DNA of 8,601 nucleotides, from assembly GCF_900547205.1 (NCBI RefSeq), contig NZ_URFY01000086.1:1-8601 (forward strand). Reading direction: 5' to 3'. The DNA comes from an uncultured Bacteroides sp. GTDB taxonomy: Bacteria > Bacteroidota > Bacteroidia > Bacteroidales > Bacteroidaceae. A program made the position numbers and the translations under genes. Shown here piece by piece: positions 1 to 6,872 of this stretch (positions are counted from its first letter, which is position 1; every line of letters begins with the position of its first letter). The notes below the pieces were generated by a model that searched no databases, was not told the origin of the DNA, and saw only the letters and a list, made by a program, of their open reading frames with translations.

Positions 1-51
1 CTATGTTCCTAATAATCAGAAAAATAATTTTAATCTTATATCGAACTCACG
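1..51. mobile_element. possible terminus of an inserted element next to the truncated methyltransferase
   Basis: This AT-rich stretch follows directly after the stop codon of the methyltransferase reading frame. On the minus strand it begins CGTGAGTTCGATATAAG. From what I know of the family, homologues of the neighbouring protein continue for more than a thousand residues past this point, so a foreign junction is expected here. The sequence has the look of an insertion-sequence end, but no transposase, second inverted repeat or target duplication is inside the window. A frame-ending mutation, or a natural short form of the gene, would be the alternative. Confidence 0.3.
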
Positions 52-2226
52 TTAATTACGAACTGAATACATATTATAGGCTATGGGTGAATAGCCATGC
101 AGAGAAACAACATACGTATCGTTTACATCAAAATAGATAATTTCTGTCTCAGCCTGAAATAATTCCGTGGCGAAGTCTGAAAACAGCTTGGCATCCATCC
201 ATCTTTCACCGAAATTAAATGTCAACTCTTCATAAGAGATAATTTCAGGAATGACATTATCTAAAGCCCTTACTGCCGTTTCTGCCCAATCTTTAGCGTT
301 TCCGGTCAGTTCAGCAATCATCGTGCGAATTTCCTTGCATTTCCTCACCACGTTTCCTGCAAGGAATTTACCTTTATGCTCCCAACTTCCAGTTATCGGA
401 TTATAAAAAATCTCACTGCTCAAAGTTTCTATCAATTCAGTTTCCGTTCGGTCGGTCGTTTGGGTAAGATAATTCATATCTACTTTACCGTAATAGTTCA
501 GGCTGCTTACCAGTGCTTCTGTTGGAGTTAGTTTTATTGCAGTGTCTATTCTAATAAATGCAACTGGTTCATTCATGATGTCCGCTTTCATTATAGTACC
601 GTCAATCTGCATTTCGATACTGAAAACTTCCATCCCCAAAGAATCTATCAAAATAAATTCCTTATTGTCGTTGTTGTGGAAAAATCCCCATTTTTGAACA
701 TAGCTGTCATATCGGCTGTTTAATAGTTCCCTTAACTGCGGACATTCGGTTTTATCTTTAACCTCCTTGCTTGAAAGTTCAAAGTACGTTTCACGCACAG
801 AAAAATAGTCGTTGGCACGGTTTACATTCATTTCCTGCATATTAAGGGGGACAAATGCAGGTGTCTGGTTTTCAAATGAATCTGTCTTCTTGTATTGCAG
901 CTTTCCTAACTGTCCTCCAAGCAGAACCATTGCGCCGTCTTTCATCCACCATTGTAGTGTATCGGTATAGGGACGTTTGCCTTTATCCGATTTTGGCGGT
1001 GCTTCGGTCGGCTCTATTTCGAAAGAATCAAAAAGGGACAGTTGTGTCATTTTTACCTCTTTCCCCTGTGCTTCAAACAGTCCTTTTCTGAAATAACGTT
1101 CAAAGTCAGATTTTAATAAATCAGACAAATACATTGACATTGCATCTTCTGTGCCTTGCCACTGGTACTTGCGTACATATTTCCCAAACTGGTTTTTCTG
1201 AATTTGGCTCATGGTAGCCACAACCGTTTTAGGTAATGTGAATATTCGGTTAAAGTATTCAGTAGTGCAACTCGTATCAGGTACACCCTCTTTTGCTACC
1301 TGTAAGAAAAGCTGTTCCTTTGACGTAAGCATGGCTTTATGGCTATGTTTTTGGAAAATAAAGAAGTCACAGCCGACTTCGATACCGCCTGTTTGCATGA
1401 AAAGGGTATCGGGCAAACGGAGTGCTGTTATCATATTGGCATTATACACAAGATAGTTACGCAGGAATTTATTTGCCGGTGCATCTGCCACGCCTCTTGG
1501 CGCAATAAAGGCAATGATACCGCCCTCGTTGAGCAAGTCTATGCCTTTCATGATAAAATAGCAGTGAATGGACTTTGTAGACTGTGCGTGTACAGAATCT
1601 TTATTGTAAAAATCATAGTCAAAGACTTTAAAATTCCCGAAAGGTATATTGGATGCTACCACATCAAATGTCTTATGGTCGATGTCTTGTTTGTCAATGG
1701 TTTCAAAGCCATCAATGATTACCCGCGTGTTATCTTGCAAAGCGGACAGAACCAATCCTGTTACATTGTCTTTCTCAAAAGCATAAGTACAAGTTGCCGG
1801 GGTTGCTATCGGAAGAAAGCCGCCTATTCCTGCCGATGGTTCAAGAAAGGTTTTCATCTGTAATCCATTGTTTCTGAATGCCGCCTGTATCTGTGTGGCT
1901 ACGGTCTGAACAAAAAAGGTCGGGGTGTAGAATGCGGTTAAGACAGATGATTTGATACTGTTCAGCATTGAATTGTAAAGCTGCTCGTTACCAATGGAAC
2001 GGGTATGCAATATGTCTTGCAGTCTTATGAAAGACTCTTTCATGTTGTCGGGTACTGGCTGACTTGTTCCGATATTCAGCACCTCTTTAATACCTCCAAA
2101 GCCTGTGTATTTGGATAATATTTGTTTCTCCGCTTCTGTTGCCGTTCTGCTAAATGGAAAGAGTTTGGCGGCAGTTTCAATGGCTTCAATGTTAGCCGTT
2201 AATGATGCTAATTTGTTGTAACTCAT
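52..2226 (-). CDS. N6-adenine DNA methyltransferase domain protein, probably truncated from a methylase/helicase giant
   Basis: This is the N-terminal, methyltransferase part of the large methylase/helicase proteins carried by Bacteroides conjugative elements, which resemble phage P1 DarB in plan. Residues 97-102 (TAFYTP) match the segment before motif I. Residues 128-137 (LEPSAGIGGF) are the S-adenosylmethionine-binding motif I, and AFEKD (149-153) supplies the acidic residue that follows it. NIPF (193-196) is the motif IV catalytic loop, with Ile in place of the usual first Pro. The expected activity is adenine-N6 methylation of DNA, plausibly protecting incoming DNA from restriction. Family members known to me run to roughly 1900 residues with an SF2 helicase after the methylase; this frame stops at residue 724 (…NMYSVRN), before any helicase motif. 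The ATG at 2226 gives the family-type start MSYNKLA. It is TU1, preceded by hairpin element A. Whether the shortened protein is active cannot be told from sequence. Confidence 0.88.
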   Translation of the reverse strand: MSYNKLASLTANIEAIETAAKLFPFSRTATEAEKQILSKYTGFGGIKEVLNIGTSQPVPDNMKESFIRLQDILHTRSIGNEQLYNSMLNSIKSSVLTAFYTPTFFVQTVATQIQAAFRNNGLQMKTFLEPSAGIGGFLPIATPATCTYAFEKDNVTGLVLSALQDNTRVIIDGFETIDKQDIDHKTFDVVASNIPFGNFKVFDYDFYNKDSVHAQSTKSIHCYFIMKGIDLLNEGGIIAFIAPRGVADAPANKFLRNYLVYNANMITALRLPDTLFMQTGGIEVGCDFFIFQKHSHKAMLTSKEQLFLQVAKEGVPDTSCTTEYFNRIFTLPKTVVATMSQIQKNQFGKYVRKYQWQGTEDAMSMYLSDLLKSDFERYFRKGLFEAQGKEVKMTQLSLFDSFEIEPTEAPPKSDKGKRPYTDTLQWWMKDGAMVLLGGQLGKLQYKKTDSFENQTPAFVPLNMQEMNVNRANDYFSVRETYFELSSKEVKDKTECPQLRELLNSRYDSYVQKWGFFHNNDNKEFILIDSLGMEVFSIEMQIDGTIMKADIMNEPVAFIRIDTAIKLTPTEALVSSLNYYGKVDMNYLTQTTDRTETELIETLSSEIFYNPITGSWEHKGKFLAGNVVRKCKEIRTMIAELTGNAKDWAETAVRALDNVIPEIISYEELTFNFGERWMDAKLFSDFATELFQAETEIIYFDVNDTYVVSLHGYSPIAYNMYSVRN

Positions 2227-2254
2227 AATATTTAACCTTTTATTTTCCCCTACT

Positions 2255-2271
2255 ATCGGGTCTTTTCCGAT
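2255..2271 (-). promoter_or_regulatory. leader hairpin of the methyltransferase mRNA
   Basis: ATCGG and CCGAT pair across a 7-base loop. On the mRNA strand the loop region contains GAAAAG, and the hairpin is followed by GGGGAAAATAAA before the ATG. A matching arrangement lies upstream of the phosphoribosyltransferase (4363-4378: CAGG/CCTG with GAAAAG in the loop, then GGGAAAAATAAA). The role is unknown; it could affect translation or mRNA stability. Confidence 0.45.
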
Positions 2272-2283
2272 CTGCGAGAGATT

Positions 2284-2438
2284 ATTTTTCTGCTTTCTGA
2301 GGGAGCAGAAGACAAATGGTCAAGGCTGATGTGTGAAATACGCTCGAACTTTGTGAGAGGAAGATTTTGCACAATCACTCGCGGCTATCAGCCGGCATTG
2401 ACAAGGTTGGATTCGGTGAGTTACCTTTGCTGAAAAAT
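2284..2438. promoter_or_regulatory. hairpin element A, candidate single-stranded DNA promoter for the methyltransferase gene
   Basis: The + strand can fold back on itself. ATTTTTC (2284-2290) pairs with GAAAAAT (2432-2438). GTCAAGGCTGAT (2319-2330) pairs with ATCAGCC plus TTGAC (2387-2402) with a 4-base bulge. At the apex TGTGTGAAAT (2330-2339) pairs with ATTTTGCACA (2364-2373), allowing two G-T pairs. The 3' arm carries TTG (2398-2400), 21 bases, then TACCTTTG (2422-2429), a good Bacteroides promoter. In dsDNA it points rightward, away from the gene. In the folded strand it would drive transcription off the stem base into the methyltransferase gene 57 bases away. The stretch around TACCTTTG is poorly paired in this copy. 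Confidence 0.6.
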
Positions 2439-2917
2439 GATTCACAAGCAGTTCGGACAGGTAAATATCGCTATGGCTTTATAGAACAGGAGGATGAATT
2501 ATCGGAGCCTATAAGTGGAAGATGAGAAATCATTTGAAATGATTTGCTATAATGGGGGAGAGATAAGGCTTGGGTGGGTAAACAATGAAGTCTGCTGGGG
2601 CAAACAAAAAAAGTGATTCATTCTGTCATCGACGTGCTGGGTTGTTTCGATGAATCGAAGCTCCGGTGCTATGATGTAAGGAATGTGTCGCAGTTTGCCT
2701 CTTTCTGAATATGACTGACCAAAGGGAAGTGGTATTTAGAAACAGACATACCTACACTTTGGGGTTGGGAGAGCCTTTTTATAACAGGAAGATAGAAGAC
2801 TAAAAAAGGAAGAGCCGGGCATTGGCTTGTCCCGTAGGGAGAGAGATCCCTCGCCCTATCTCACGACAGAACAAAAGGAAAAGGTTAACATTAGAGCCTA
2901 AAAACAGGAGAATAATG
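2439..2917. other. non-coding interval with hairpins
   Basis: No convincing gene is seen in this 479-base interval in any frame. It contains a hairpin at 2719-2762, in which CCAAAG pairs with CTTTGG and GTGGTA with TACC-T-AC, and a short GGGA/TCCC hairpin near 2840. The phrase ATGGCTTT shortly after element A recurs after element B (ATGGCTTTCTAT) and again near 6772, and GGCATTGGCTT near 2819 recurs at 4820. This suggests that the intervals between units are related by old duplications. Confidence 0.5.
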
Positions 2918-2957
2918 AGCCCGATACGTCTTGGCTATTTCCAAGACGTATCGGGCT
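2918..2957 (-). terminator. strong hairpin terminator after the PRTase-SLOG operon
   Basis: A perfect 17-bp stem (arms 2918-2934 and 2941-2957) closes a six-base loop, CTATTT. It starts five bases after the stop codon of the 74-residue gene. No clean U run follows on the minus strand (CATTATTCTCC), and TTAAAATT follows on the + strand, so it may work in both directions or mainly as a 3' end-stabilising stem. Confidence 0.75.
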
Positions 2958-2962
2958 TAAAA

Positions 2963-3187
2963 TTATAAACAGGGAATTACACCGCTTTTCAACAAAGAAC
3001 CATTCTGATAATAGTCTATTGTGCCTGCACTGAACCCCATATCCCTAAATGCGACACAACGCAAATAAATTTTATATTCACCCGGTTTCATGTTTCGCCC
3101 TATGAGATTATTGAATATCACCGGGATGCTACATCTGTCGTCACTGGAAAGAATGGTCTTTCCTTTTTGTCTGATTTCTTCTGTCAT
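2963..3187 (-). CDS. 74-residue protein of unknown function, last gene of the PRTase-SLOG operon
   Basis: I do not recognise a family. The protein has no signal peptide or membrane segment. The middle part (about residues 30-62, MKPGEYKIYLRCVAFRDMG and onward) alternates hydrophobic and polar residues, as in a small beta-rich domain. It lies 90 bases downstream of the SLOG gene on the same strand, with no terminator-like hairpin between, and a 17-bp stem follows its stop codon. Both facts support it as the last cistron of that operon. The ATG at 3187 is the only good start. Confidence 0.6.
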   Translation of the reverse strand: MTEEIRQKGKTILSSDDRCSIPVIFNNLIGRNMKPGEYKIYLRCVAFRDMGFSAGTIDYYQNGSLLKSGVIPCL

Positions 3188-3277
3188 AATTGAGTGTTCT
3201 TAAATTTGTACTTTTATATGTTGAGTTGTTTGGTATTATTATACATGCCATACAGCAAATTTGGTTGAAATGTGTGG

Positions 3278-3766
3278 TCAAAAAAGATTTGTGACCGGCA
3301 GACCTTTCGCTTGTGCGTTTCTGCAAGTATAGAAAGTTCCACCTTTATTTTCTCCATCGAAGTAGGCTATAACTTGATTTGAATGAGCCAACATATAGTC
3401 GTTACGCCTTAATAGGCATCCTTGATGATAATTTTCATATAAAAGAATGGTTTCATCAACTCTGCCCAAAATTGATTTGTATCGCTTTTTGTCAGCAAAA
3501 GAAAAACGTTCGTCTTGGTTGCGATATGGCACTACTGCAATAAGTTTCAATTCTTTATATTCGTCTTTCAATGATAAAACGACTTCTGCCGAAAGCAAGT
3601 CAAATCCCATAGCCATGCCACAATAGTAATTGTTGTAACCCTTTGCATACAGTTCAAGAATGATGTTCTTCAATGCAACTTTCAGTATTGATAGCTTGCC
3701 ATAGGGAATAAAGCGGTGTCCAGTAAAAGTAACAGATTGCTCTTTTTTCAAAAATAGATTTTCCAT
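3278..3766 (-). CDS. SLOG-superfamily (DUF1273, YpsA-like) nucleotide-binding protein
   Basis: This 162-residue protein has the DUF1273 pattern: a first strand ending in TGHR (15-18), the glycine-rich CGMAMGFDLLSAE (49-61), VVPYRNQ after the next strand (78-84), and FDGENKGGT (136-144). SLOG folds are Rossmann-like and bind nucleotides or nucleotide-derived ligands; the family includes LOG phosphoribohydrolases and DprA-like proteins. The PGGxGT catalytic motif of true LOG enzymes is not visible, so it may be a sensor rather than an enzyme. The frame is open upstream, but I choose the ATG at 3766 because it lies one base past the stop of the phosphoribosyltransferase gene (TAA-T-ATG) and gives the usual start before the first strand. 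Such close coupling implies that the two proteins are made together and probably act together. Confidence 0.85.
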   Translation of the reverse strand: MENLFLKKEQSVTFTGHRFIPYGKLSILKVALKNIILELYAKGYNNYYCGMAMGFDLLSAEVVLSLKDEYKELKLIAVVPYRNQDERFSFADKKRYKSILGRVDETILLYENYHQGCLLRRNDYMLAHSNQVIAYFDGENKGGTFYTCRNAQAKGLPVTNLF

Positions 3767-3767
3767 A

Positions 3768-4334
3768 TTATACCATCTTATAAGTTGTTTTGCCAAGAAA
3801 AAAGCCACCCACAATATTAGCTCCAAGTTGTTCTAACTGGCTGCCATATACCGCCCAACTGTTGCCTGTGGTCAAAATATCGTCGAAGCACAAGACATCC
3901 TTGCCTTTGAAAAATGTTTCGTCAAAATCAATTATCGTGACTTTGCTGACGGTCTTTTCTTTATCTTTCCGATGTTCATGCACCGCCAGCCGTTCACCTG
4001 TAATGCTTACGTGCTGAAAGCCATTGACTGCACCGGACAATTCGCATACCCGTGCGCTGAAATCCTTATAGCGAAGTTCGTTCTTTTCGGTTGATGATGC
4101 AGGAACACAAGAAAAAACGATGTCTATTACTTTATCGCCGAACATATCTTTCAAATATCTTGCAGTCATTTGGGCGACTTCTTCATGCGCTTTGCCGTCC
4201 TTGAAGTCCCATACTATTCTGCGTGCAACTTCTTGCTCTAATCCTACATTCTTAATTCGGACTGGATAATACTTGAGAAAACTTACAATTGCCTTGTTCC
4301 AAAATCTTTTAGTGGTGCTATCAACTTTTGCCAT
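3768..4334 (-). CDS. ComF-like type I phosphoribosyltransferase
   Basis: The 188-residue protein carries the PRPP-binding motif VLCFDDILTTGNS at 147-159, with the acidic pair at 151-152, and a strand before it ending at the IIDFDE segment (134-139). VFSCVPASS (73-81) is the upstream strand and loop typical of ComF-like relatives, and NELRYKDFS (85-93) follows. Type I phosphoribosyltransferases move ribose-5-phosphate between PRPP and a base; the substrate here cannot be read from sequence. Similar proteins are common cargo in Bacteroides conjugative elements. It is the first gene of TU2, follows hairpin element B by 53 bases, and is translationally coupled to the SLOG gene. Confidence 0.85.
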   Translation of the reverse strand: MAKVDSTTKRFWNKAIVSFLKYYPVRIKNVGLEQEVARRIVWDFKDGKAHEEVAQMTARYLKDMFGDKVIDIVFSCVPASSTEKNELRYKDFSARVCELSGAVNGFQHVSITGERLAVHEHRKDKEKTVSKVTIIDFDETFFKGKDVLCFDDILTTGNSWAVYGSQLEQLGANIVGGFFLGKTTYKMV

Positions 4335-4387
4335 AATTTAAAATTTATTTTTCCCTTTCATTCAGGCTTTTCAACCTGCTGAGGGAG

Positions 4388-4536
4388 ATTTTTCGGCTTT
4401 GCAAAGGAAGTGGCACCAATAAGGCAAATCCCATGATGAAAATACGCTCGTATTCATACGAGGAAGATTTTCACAGGCACTTGTGCTTCATTGGATTTGA
4501 TATTTGGAATGGCACTTGATACCTTTGCTGAAAAAT
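4388..4536. promoter_or_regulatory. hairpin element B, candidate single-stranded DNA promoter for the PRTase-SLOG operon
   Basis: This is the clearest copy. Paired segments, from base to apex, are ATTTTTC (4388-4394) with GAAAAAT (4530-4536), GCAAAGG (4401-4407) with CCTTTGC (4522-4528), AAGTG (4408-4412) with CACTT (4513-4517), CCAA (4416-4419) with TTGG (4504-4507), and CAAATCCCATGA (4425-4436) with TCATTGGATTTG (4488-4499; 11 of 12). The apex holds TGAAAAT/ATTTTCA around CTCGTAT/ATACGAG (4437-4473) and a small GCAC/GTGC hairpin. The 3' arm carries TTTG (4496-4499), 20 bases, then TACCTTTG (4520-4527), with a 4-base bulge GATA at the upstream edge of the -7 box. Folded, this promoter faces the PRTase gene. 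Confidence 0.7.
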
Positions 4537-4789
4537 AGTCCGTCGGCAGGGCTAGGAAGATGGCTTTCTATTCATATAAAAGGACTAAGCAGGGAGGGGC
4601 GTTCTGTTTATGCCTGTGTCTGGACTTTCTTCAAAAACGAAGTCCTGCATAAAGGTGCCTAATTCTATAATGGGTAGGGCGGTTAGCGTTATATGACAGT
4701 TGAAGCGAAGCTCTGTATAAAAGGAGGATGTTTAAGAAGGGGGGTGCCAAACCTGTTTAGAAAAGGAATTGACAGGTATTGTTGGAGGA
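4537..4789. other. non-coding interval with hairpins
   Basis: No supported gene. Visible structures are a GGACTT/AAGTCC hairpin (about 4622-4645) and CCAA-ACCTGT (4747-4756) pairing with ACAGGT-ATTG-TTGG (4772-4785), with a 4-base bulge as in the promoter hairpins. Confidence 0.5.
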
Positions 4790-4831
4790 ATAAGCCAATC
4801 CTGACTATTGTAATAATCGGCATTGGCTTAT
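4790..4831 (-). terminator. inverted repeat after the YubB-like gene
   Basis: ATAAGCCAAT (4790-4799) pairs perfectly with ATTGGCTTAT (4822-4831) across 22 bases. It lies 17 bases past the stop codon of the YubB-like gene. There is no U run and the loop is long, so a terminator role rests mainly on position. Confidence 0.45.
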
Positions 4832-4848
4832 CGGTTGCTAAAAATGTA

Positions 4849-5454
4849 TTAGAAGTCCTGCAAAGACACAATGTCAATCCGATGTGCATTCATGGTTTCT
4901 GATAATTCATATCTTTCAAGAATATCATCAACATCCTCGAACTTATCTGGCTTTTCACCTGTCATATCTTCAACTTTTTTCGCAAACTCGCCAAAAGAAC
5001 TATAATAACTCATTTCGTTTTCGGAGTCATCCAATAAGTATCGGGTATTAAAATAACGTCCTTCTTCGTCATTGGTTTCATGAATGTCACACCCCAGTTC
5101 CTCTGCGTAGAATAAAATTTCTACGTCAAACTTGATTGAAAGCAAATAAAATAACTTCCGGCAGTCTGACCAAGCGGTTTCTGTGGATAAAGTGAAACTT
5201 GCCAGATTTTCATCATCATCCATTTCTTCATCCATATAACTAATGCTACCCCTACATGGAACGCATTCTTTTTCAGGGTCAATGTCCAAAATGTCGCTAA
5301 CGACATATCCGAGCCACGAAGCGTCAGGCAAAAATGAATCTCTCTTTTTATCGCTTCTGTCTGTACTGAGAACTTGTTGCAGTCCTTTAAAGAGATTTTC
5401 AACATTCTGTTGTTTCCCTACAATCTGATAATCTGTTGAACACCAATTTGGCAT
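4849..5454 (-). CDS. YubB/DUF1281-like MPNWC protein, strongly acidic
   Basis: The start MPNWCS, with a strand and V..LF..L helix after it, is the signature of the Api92/YubB (DUF1281) group seen on plasmids and conjugative elements, whose function is not established. The segment STETAWSDCRKLFYLLS (90-106) is the second conserved block, and EELGCDIHE (118-126) follows. By my count the 201-residue protein has about 47 Asp/Glu and 19 Lys/Arg, with a run MDEEMDDDEN at 74-83. It is therefore highly acidic, as in DNA-mimic antirestriction proteins such as ArdA, although no homology to those is seen. It is a one-gene unit (TU3). The C-terminal third is rich in charged helices. Start ATG 5454 is fixed by the MPNWC motif. 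Confidence 0.8.
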   Translation of the reverse strand: MPNWCSTDYQIVGKQQNVENLFKGLQQVLSTDRSDKKRDSFLPDASWLGYVVSDILDIDPEKECVPCRGSISYMDEEMDDDENLASFTLSTETAWSDCRKLFYLLSIKFDVEILFYAEELGCDIHETNDEEGRYFNTRYLLDDSENEMSYYSSFGEFAKKVEDMTGEKPDKFEDVDDILERYELSETMNAHRIDIVSLQDF

Positions 5455-5524
5455 AATCGAAAGTTTAAAAGTTAAACAATGGGAGGATTTTAATATTCAA
5501 GCCTCCTTTTTACGCTGCTCCCAT

Positions 5525-5643
5525 CTGTTCGCTGAAAGATTTTCAAGCCAAGGGTTCATTGACGTTTTTATCCGCAGGATTAAAAAACATCCATGGTTCA
5601 TTGGTGGAAATGTAGCGGATATTACTTTGCGGCAGGAAAACAG
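5525..5643. promoter_or_regulatory. hairpin element D, weaker member of the candidate single-stranded promoter set
   Basis: Pairings on the + strand are CTGTT (5525-5529) with AACAG (5639-5643), CGC-TG-AAAG (5530-5538) with CTTTGCG (5625-5631), TTTC (5541-5544) with GAAA (5607-5610), CCAA (5548-5551) with TTGG (5601-5604), and an apical GTTTTTATCC/GGATTAAAAAAC hairpin (5564-5588). The 3' arm carries TTG (5601-5603), 18 bases, then TTACTTTG (5622-5629), one mismatch from the -7 consensus. It sits 70 bases before the YubB-like start, like the other elements, but the pairing is broken by a 2/14 asymmetric loop and the apical motif of the other copies is missing. Confidence 0.35.
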
Positions 5644-5807
5644 AGAGGTGCATTAAAATTCCATTTTGCTTTCCAAAAGAAAAATATGCCTGTTGGCGTT
5701 TAACGAACACAAGATTTGATTTTGCGGTTATAAATGGAGGAATCTGATAATAGGTAAAAAGGGATGAGTAGCAGTTATAACAGGAAGAGAAGAATGTAAT
5801 GAGCAAA
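5644..5807. other. short non-coding interval
   Basis: I see no gene, and no clear repeat beyond short AT-rich stretches, between element D and the ssb terminator. Confidence 0.4.
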
Positions 5808-5837
5808 AATAAAAGCGACTCGAAAGCCGCTTTTATT
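5808..5837 (-). terminator. rho-independent terminator of the ssb gene
   Basis: AATAAAAGCG (5808-5817) pairs with CGCTTTTATT (5828-5837), loop of ten bases with an inner CT/AG pair. On the minus strand the stem runs into TTTTATTTTTG, a proper U tract, 15 bases after the ssb stop codon. Confidence 0.85.
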
Positions 5838-5852
5838 AGAGAGAACCAAGAA

Positions 5853-6227
5853 TTATTTCTTGGCTTTCTTTGGGGCTGATTTCTGCTCTGCTGAAACTTC
5901 ATCTTTTTCAGGAGTAGCAAAAAACTCGGCGGCAACCATTACCATGCGATTGTGTTTGCCTTTGTCATCACTCCATTCTTCAGGTTTGAAATAGCCGCGA
6001 ACGGTTATCATTTGTCCCTTTTTCAATAGCTCAAAGGATGCGCTTTCGTTCTTGCGCCAAACCTCCACAGCCATGAAAGCTGATACTCTTTTGGTTTCTT
6101 CGCCAATGGTCTCTGTTCGACCGACTGCCAAGGAGAATTTTGCAACACTTGCGGTAGTGAATTGACGGATTTCAGCATCCTTACCAATGAAACCTGTAAC
6201 TGCGAATGAATTTTCAATCTTCTTCAT
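5853..6227 (-). CDS. ssb: single-stranded DNA-binding protein (element type)
   Basis: This is an SSB with one OB fold: NSFAVTGFIGKDAEIRQF (6-23) is the first strand region, VAKFSLAVGRTE (28-39) the second, and FMAVEVWRKN (51-60) and KKGQMITVRGYFKPEEW (69-85) complete the barrel. It should coat single-stranded DNA, which for a conjugative element means the strand entering the recipient. It has 124 residues, short for chromosomal SSB, and lacks the acidic DDDIPF-type tip that recruits replication and repair partners; it ends instead in a basic tail, APKKAKK. It is a one-gene unit (TU4) behind hairpin element C. In the F plasmid, ssb is also a leading-region gene. Confidence 0.9.
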   Translation of the reverse strand: MKKIENSFAVTGFIGKDAEIRQFTTASVAKFSLAVGRTETIGEETKRVSAFMAVEVWRKNESASFELLKKGQMITVRGYFKPEEWSDDKGKHNRMVMVAAEFFATPEKDEVSAEQKSAPKKAKK

Positions 6228-6256
6228 AACGATAATTTTTAGAAGTTATACAATCA

Positions 6257-6437
6257 ATTTTTATAATGCACCAAGATATTGCAGTCATAGGGCAGCACCA
6301 AGGATAGCGGTTCAATACTCTTTTTATTCCGAGCATCAGAAAAAAAAGGAAGATTGTGCCGATACACCATTGGTCAGAATGAAATGTCCCGTAACCGCAT
6401 CAGCGGTGCTGCATTATAGCTTTGCATTAAGAAAAAT
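6257..6437. promoter_or_regulatory. hairpin element C, candidate single-stranded DNA promoter for ssb
   Basis: The + strand pairs as ATTTTT (6257-6262) with AAAAAT (6432-6437), TAATGCA (6264-6270) with TGCATTA (6423-6429), GCAGCACC (6292-6299) with GGTGCTGC (6405-6412), and GCGGTT (6307-6312) with AACCGC (6393-6398). Inside is the apical motif CAATAC…GGAAGATTG (6313-6356), with CTTTTT pairing AAAAAG. The -7 box TAGCTTTG (6417-6424) falls mainly in an internal loop between two perfect stems. No -33 match is seen at the right distance. The base of the stem is 29 bases from the ssb start. An alternative dsDNA promoter for ssb reads TTG, 20 bases, TATCTTGG on the minus strand (6301-6271). Confidence 0.65.
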
Positions 6438-6872
6438 GATGTGACTTCGCTCAAAAATGCAGTGGTGAGGCAGGCCTGAAATATTGTAGTGGGGTTGATA
6501 AAGGAGTGCTATCCGCTCATATCGACAAGAGAAAAATCTACTTGTGGTCAAACAGCCTATACAGCAAAGAAACCCACTATCAGCCGGATGTGGTGGTTGC
6601 ATGAACGGCTTTCTAATGGCGCATCTGTCTATTGATGGACAGATGATATTGCATATATGAGGTCATAATGGAGACTGGATCGTGATACAAAAACGTTTGG
6701 TAATGGGCTTGACGATTATTACCTCCCATGAAAAAATGATGCAAGAAAAATCCATTCAGGAATGGCTTTCTATATTTCTATAAAGTGGCATGGTCGCAAT
6801 TTGCGAATGGGAACAGATATAAATGGATAACCCAAAGGGCAGAAAGCTGGTATAAGAGGTTAGGGCTGGTGC
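6438..6872. other. non-coding interval with a perfect hairpin and a promoter-like remnant
   Basis: No supported gene in 435 bases. CATCTGTC (6622-6629) pairs perfectly with GACAGATG (6638-6645). GAGGTCATAATGG (6659-6671) pairs 11 of 13 with a stretch ending in ATTACCTC (about 6712-6724), which contains TTTG, 20 bases, TACCTCCC. After that comes GAAAAAATGATGCAAG, like the sequence after element A's -7 box. This may be a decayed sixth hairpin element whose gene is lost. Confidence 0.4.

Noticed and set aside
855..1863. Open + strand frames of 78 to 174 codons
   Set aside because: They lie wholly inside the methyltransferase gene on the other strand, whose motifs are clear, and their products have no recognisable features.
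2422..4528. TACCTTTGCTGAAAAAT as simple duplex promoters for + strand small RNAs ending at the terminators
   Set aside because: Possible and not excluded, but it does not explain the paired arms, the bulges or the fixed distance to the minus-strand start codons.
4693..4902. A 69-codon + strand frame with a hydrophobic stretch
   Set aside because: It runs through the inverted repeat at 4790-4831 and overlaps the end of the YubB-like gene; nothing else supports coding.
5497..5559. A 20-codon minus-strand frame (MNPWLENLSANRWEQRKKEA) that looks coding
   Set aside because: It lies in the 5' arm of element D and the leader of the YubB-like gene; too short to support, though it might be a remnant or leader peptide.
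5543..5935. A 130-codon minus-strand frame
   Set aside because: It overlaps the ssb gene in another frame and crosses the ssb terminator; its product is low-complexity and rich in Phe and Ser.
6414..6602. A 62-codon minus-strand frame
   Set aside because: Cysteine- and histidine-rich chance translation of the structured spacer, with no family likeness.
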